36,752 bases of DNA, from assembly GCA_003556805.1 (NCBI GenBank), contig PWQI01000417.1, positions 1 to 36,752 of the forward strand, written 5' to 3'. Of this stretch, positions 31,861 through 36,752 are shown in pieces. Within the stretch, counting starts at the first letter, position 1. Each line of letters begins with the position of its first letter. The position numbers and the translations under genes were made by a program. The stretch comes from Trueperaceae bacterium. GTDB taxonomy: Bacteria; Deinococcota; Deinococci; Deinococcales; Trueperaceae. A model generated the notes under the pieces. It worked only from the letters and a program-made list of their open reading frames with translations, searched no databases and was not told the DNA's origin.

Positions 31861-32775
31861 GTGACGCCCCCCTCGCCCGCGCGCGTCTCGGCCGTCCTGG
31901 CGCTGGCCATCGCCGCGATCAGCGTTGCGGCGATCCTGGTCCGGCTCGCCGACGCGCCCGGCGTCGTCGTGGCGTTCTGGCGCATGGCGATCGCCTGTGT
32001 CGTCGTCTTACCGTGGACGCTCCGTGCCCTGCGCCGCAGCCCGCTGACGAGCACCAACGCCTGGACGACCGTCGCAGCCGGCCTCTTGCTGGGCCTCCAC
32101 TTCGCGACCTGGATCACCTCGCTCGCCTACACCACGGTGGCGGCGTCGGTCACACTCGTGGCCACGACGCCGCTGTGGGTCGCCGTGCTCGGTTGGTTGG
32201 TGCTCGGGCGCGCGCCGACGCTGACCGTGCTCTTGGGCGTGCTGACGGCGGTGGCGGGCGGCGCGATCATCGCGTTCGGCGACCTGTCCGGCGCGGCGGG
32301 AGCGTCCGCGCCCGCACCGCTGTTCGGCAACGCGCTGGCGCTCGTCGGCGCCCTGTCGCTGGCGGGCTACCTGTTGCTGGGCCGCAGCGCGCAACGCCAC
32401 GGTCTCTCGCTGCAAGCCTACGTGGGCGTCGCCTACGCCGTCGCAGCCGTGGTGCTGCTGCCGCTGCCACTGCTCCTGGGCCACGCGTACGTCGGCTATG
32501 GGGTCGCGAGCGCAGGCTGGATCGTGGCGCTCGCCCTCGTTCCCCAACTCGTCGGACACACCGGGATCAACTACGCGATGAAACATCTCGATCCCACCAA
32601 GGTCGCGACCGCGACGCTGATGGAACCTGTCGGTGCCGGGCTGGCCGCCTGGTTGCTCTTCACCGAGGTTCCCGCCATCCTGACCGTGGTGGGGGCCGCC
32701 TTGGTGCTGGTCGGCGTGGGCTTCACCACCCGCGGGAGGGGGGTCGTGGCCGACCGTGCGGCGTCTGGGACGTGA
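31861..32775 (+). CDS. EamA/DMT-family transporter
   Basis: Ten-helix hydrophobic pattern; ILVRLADAPGVVVAFWRM, TTPLWVAVLGWLVLGR, YAMKHLDPTKVATATLMEPVGAGLAAWLLFTEVP; GTG at 31861 or in-frame ATG at 31852. Confidence 0.9.
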   Translation: MTPPSPARVSAVLALAIAAISVAAILVRLADAPGVVVAFWRMAIACVVVLPWTLRALRRSPLTSTNAWTTVAAGLLLGLHFATWITSLAYTTVAASVTLVATTPLWVAVLGWLVLGRAPTLTVLLGVLTAVAGGAIIAFGDLSGAAGASAPAPLFGNALALVGALSLAGYLLLGRSAQRHGLSLQAYVGVAYAVAAVVLLPLPLLLGHAYVGYGVASAGWIVALALVPQLVGHTGINYAMKHLDPTKVATATLMEPVGAGLAAWLLFTEVPAILTVVGAALVLVGVGFTTRGRGVVADRAASGT

Positions 32776-32820
32776 CCAGGAGCGTCACTCCGGGGCATGC
32801 ATTGTGACCCCCCGGTCTGC

Positions 32821-32826
32821 TACAAT
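32821..32826 (+). promoter_or_regulatory. -10 element (TACAAT) upstream of the second CarD
   Basis: TACAAT followed by N6-GTG(32833). Confidence 0.5.
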
Positions 32827-32832
32827 CAGCGG

Positions 32833-32907
32833 GTGATGGAACTGAGCGCGGTCCCCCCGACGATGCGCTCGACCCAACCCACACACCCGGAACACACGCT
32901 GACGTGA
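32833..32907 (+). other. Putative leaderless 24-codon upstream ORF (VMELSAVPPTMRSTQPTHPEHTLT)
   Basis: GTG ATG 6 nt after the TACAAT -10; ends TGA 58 nt before the carD2 start; no homology checked. Confidence 0.3.
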
Positions 32908-32965
32908 GCCTCGCAGCAGCCCGCGGGCTGCCGAGTCGCGCGCGTCGGTCGAAGGGAGTCATGCG

Positions 32966-33472
32966 TTGAAAGAATCGCCCAAGACGTTCAAGAGCGGTGA
33001 CCAGGTCGTGCTGCCACCGTACGGCGTGGGCATCGTCTCCGGCACGACCGTGAAGACGGTCGCCGGCAGCGATCACAAGTACTACCAGGTCGACTTCCCC
33101 AACGGCACGTCGCGCGCATTCGTGCCCGTCAACGCCCCGCAGGAAGCCGGTCTGCGCCCCGCACTGACCCACGACGAGGTGCAAGCCGTCCTCGAGCGAC
33201 TGCAGCACGGCCGCATCACGTTGCCCAAGCAGTGGGCGGCGCGTCACCGCAAGGTCACGGACATCCTGACCAGCGGCGACCCGTACCAGATCGCCACGCT
33301 CGCCTCCGAGCTGCGCCGCTGGGACCTCGAGCGCGGCTTGCCCGACCTCGACCGCCAGGCCTACCGTCGCGCCCTGCGGCTCCTGGCCGGCGAAGTCAGC
33401 GCGGTGCTCGACATCAGCACCGAAGAGGCACGCGCGATGATCGACGCTGGTGAGGACGACGGCCTGAACTGA
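32966..33472 (+). CDS. CarD/CdnL-like transcriptional regulator (paralog 2)
   Basis: FKSGDQVVLPPYGVGIVSG...YYQVDFPNG...; same architecture as 3270..3767; TTG start. Confidence 0.85.
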   Translation: MKESPKTFKSGDQVVLPPYGVGIVSGTTVKTVAGSDHKYYQVDFPNGTSRAFVPVNAPQEAGLRPALTHDEVQAVLERLQHGRITLPKQWAARHRKVTDILTSGDPYQIATLASELRRWDLERGLPDLDRQAYRRALRLLAGEVSAVLDISTEEARAMIDAGEDDGLN

Positions 33473-33529
33473 CCAGCCGCTGGCGACGGTGCCGCTCGCG
33501 CCTCGTCGCTGGCCCCCCGAACGGACACG

Positions 33530-33560
33530 CGCGCCCCTGGACTTGTAGTCCAGGGGCGCG
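33530..33560. terminator. Rho-independent-type bidirectional terminator
   Basis: Perfect 14-bp stem CGCGCCCCTGGACT/AGTCCAGGGGCGCG, TGT loop, followed by TTT. Confidence 0.85.
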
Positions 33561-33566
33561 TTTCCG

Positions 33567-34013
33567 TCACGCACGTGGGCGAGCCGAGGCGCCGAGCGCA
33601 CGCAAGGCGATCGCGTACGCAGCGAAGTCGTCGATCGCTCGCGGCGGCACACGCAGCCCGACGGGCACCAACCTGCCGACACCACGCGGGGGGTGGCGCC
33701 GCCAGTAGAGCGCGCGTGCGTGCTCGCTCGTGCCGCTCTCGTCCACCGGTTCTGCACGCATGCCCAGCGCCTCCAGCGCCGCAGCCAGCGCTCGGCTGCC
33801 CGTACCGTCGCCGAGCACGATGCGCGCGCCGACGGGAACGGCCACGCGTCCGAGGTCCTCGGCAGCGATCACCGCGCTCCACAGCAGGCCACCCCCCGAC
33901 GTGACCCAGGCGACGCCCACCCGCCGTCCGGGATCGAACGCGACCACGGACGCGCCGACGACGTCGTCGGGCGTGGGCAGCGTGTGGAGCGCGTGCTGGA
34001 CTGGAGCCGTCAC
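33567..34013 (-). CDS. YqgF/RuvC-like (RNase H-fold) protein
   Basis: VVAFDPGRRVGVAWVTSGG, VLGDGTGSRALAAALEALG, VDESGTSEHARALYW, IDDFAAYAIALRAL; pattern resembles RNase H-fold resolvase-like proteins. Confidence 0.6.
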   Translation of the reverse strand: MTAPVQHALHTLPTPDDVVGASVVAFDPGRRVGVAWVTSGGGLLWSAVIAAEDLGRVAVPVGARIVLGDGTGSRALAAALEALGMRAEPVDESGTSEHARALYWRRHPPRGVGRLVPVGLRVPPRAIDDFAAYAIALRALGASARPRA

Positions 34014-34020
34014 GACCGCG

Positions 34021-34026
34021 AGGCTA
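34021..34026 (-). promoter_or_regulatory. -10 element of probable leaderless promoter for the YqgF-like gene
   Basis: Minus strand TAGCCT-N7-GTG(34013). Confidence 0.45.
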
Positions 34027-34045
34027 GCACGCAGCCCAGACGACA

Positions 34046-34087
34046 CCACGCACGCGGGCCACCCTCTCGAGCGGCCCGCGTGCGTGG
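34046..34087 (-). terminator. Hairpin downstream of rpoC
   Basis: Perfect 15-bp stem CCACGCACGCGGGCC/GGCCCGCGTGCGTGG, 12-nt loop. Confidence 0.7.
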
Positions 34088-34140
34088 TCGTGTCGTGCCG
34101 GCGCGTCGTGGCGCGCGCTGAGGCGCCCCTTCGGCCCTGC

Positions 34141-36752
<2,612 letters not shown>

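Overview
GC-rich, densely packed bacterial chromosomal segment with mostly housekeeping content. Gene content and promoter style suggest a Deinococcota-like lineage; that is inference. I support about 33 CDSs. In order: uvrB (3' part), orphan membrane protein, CarD, rsmA, PfkB kinase, S41 peptidase, MBL hydrolase, thrC and hom (-), ychF, Crp/Fnr, bamA-like (-), PNP, YggS, sufU and sufS (-), recF, DciA-like (DUF721), gpmI, groEL and groES (-), FUN14 (-), psuG, RodZ-like, MacB/FtsX-type permease, DUF2207, ABC ATPase, DUF423, GH1 (-), EamA, second CarD, YqgF-like (-), rpoC (-, partial). No mobile element, CRISPR array or tRNA/rRNA was recognised. The most notable anomaly is an in-frame ochre codon splitting an otherwise intact groEL, downstream of a perfect CIRCE element and a consensus sigma-70-type promoter. 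Also notable are a perfect 20+2+20 inverted repeat covering both start codons of the divergent GH1/EamA pair, a recurrent TANNNT-N5-8-start (leaderless) promoter layout, a putative leaderless leader ORF ahead of the second CarD paralog, a permease/DUF2207/ATPase interleaved cluster, and domain-extended RodZ and DciA homologs. I did not find a clearly new multi-gene defence or mobile system.
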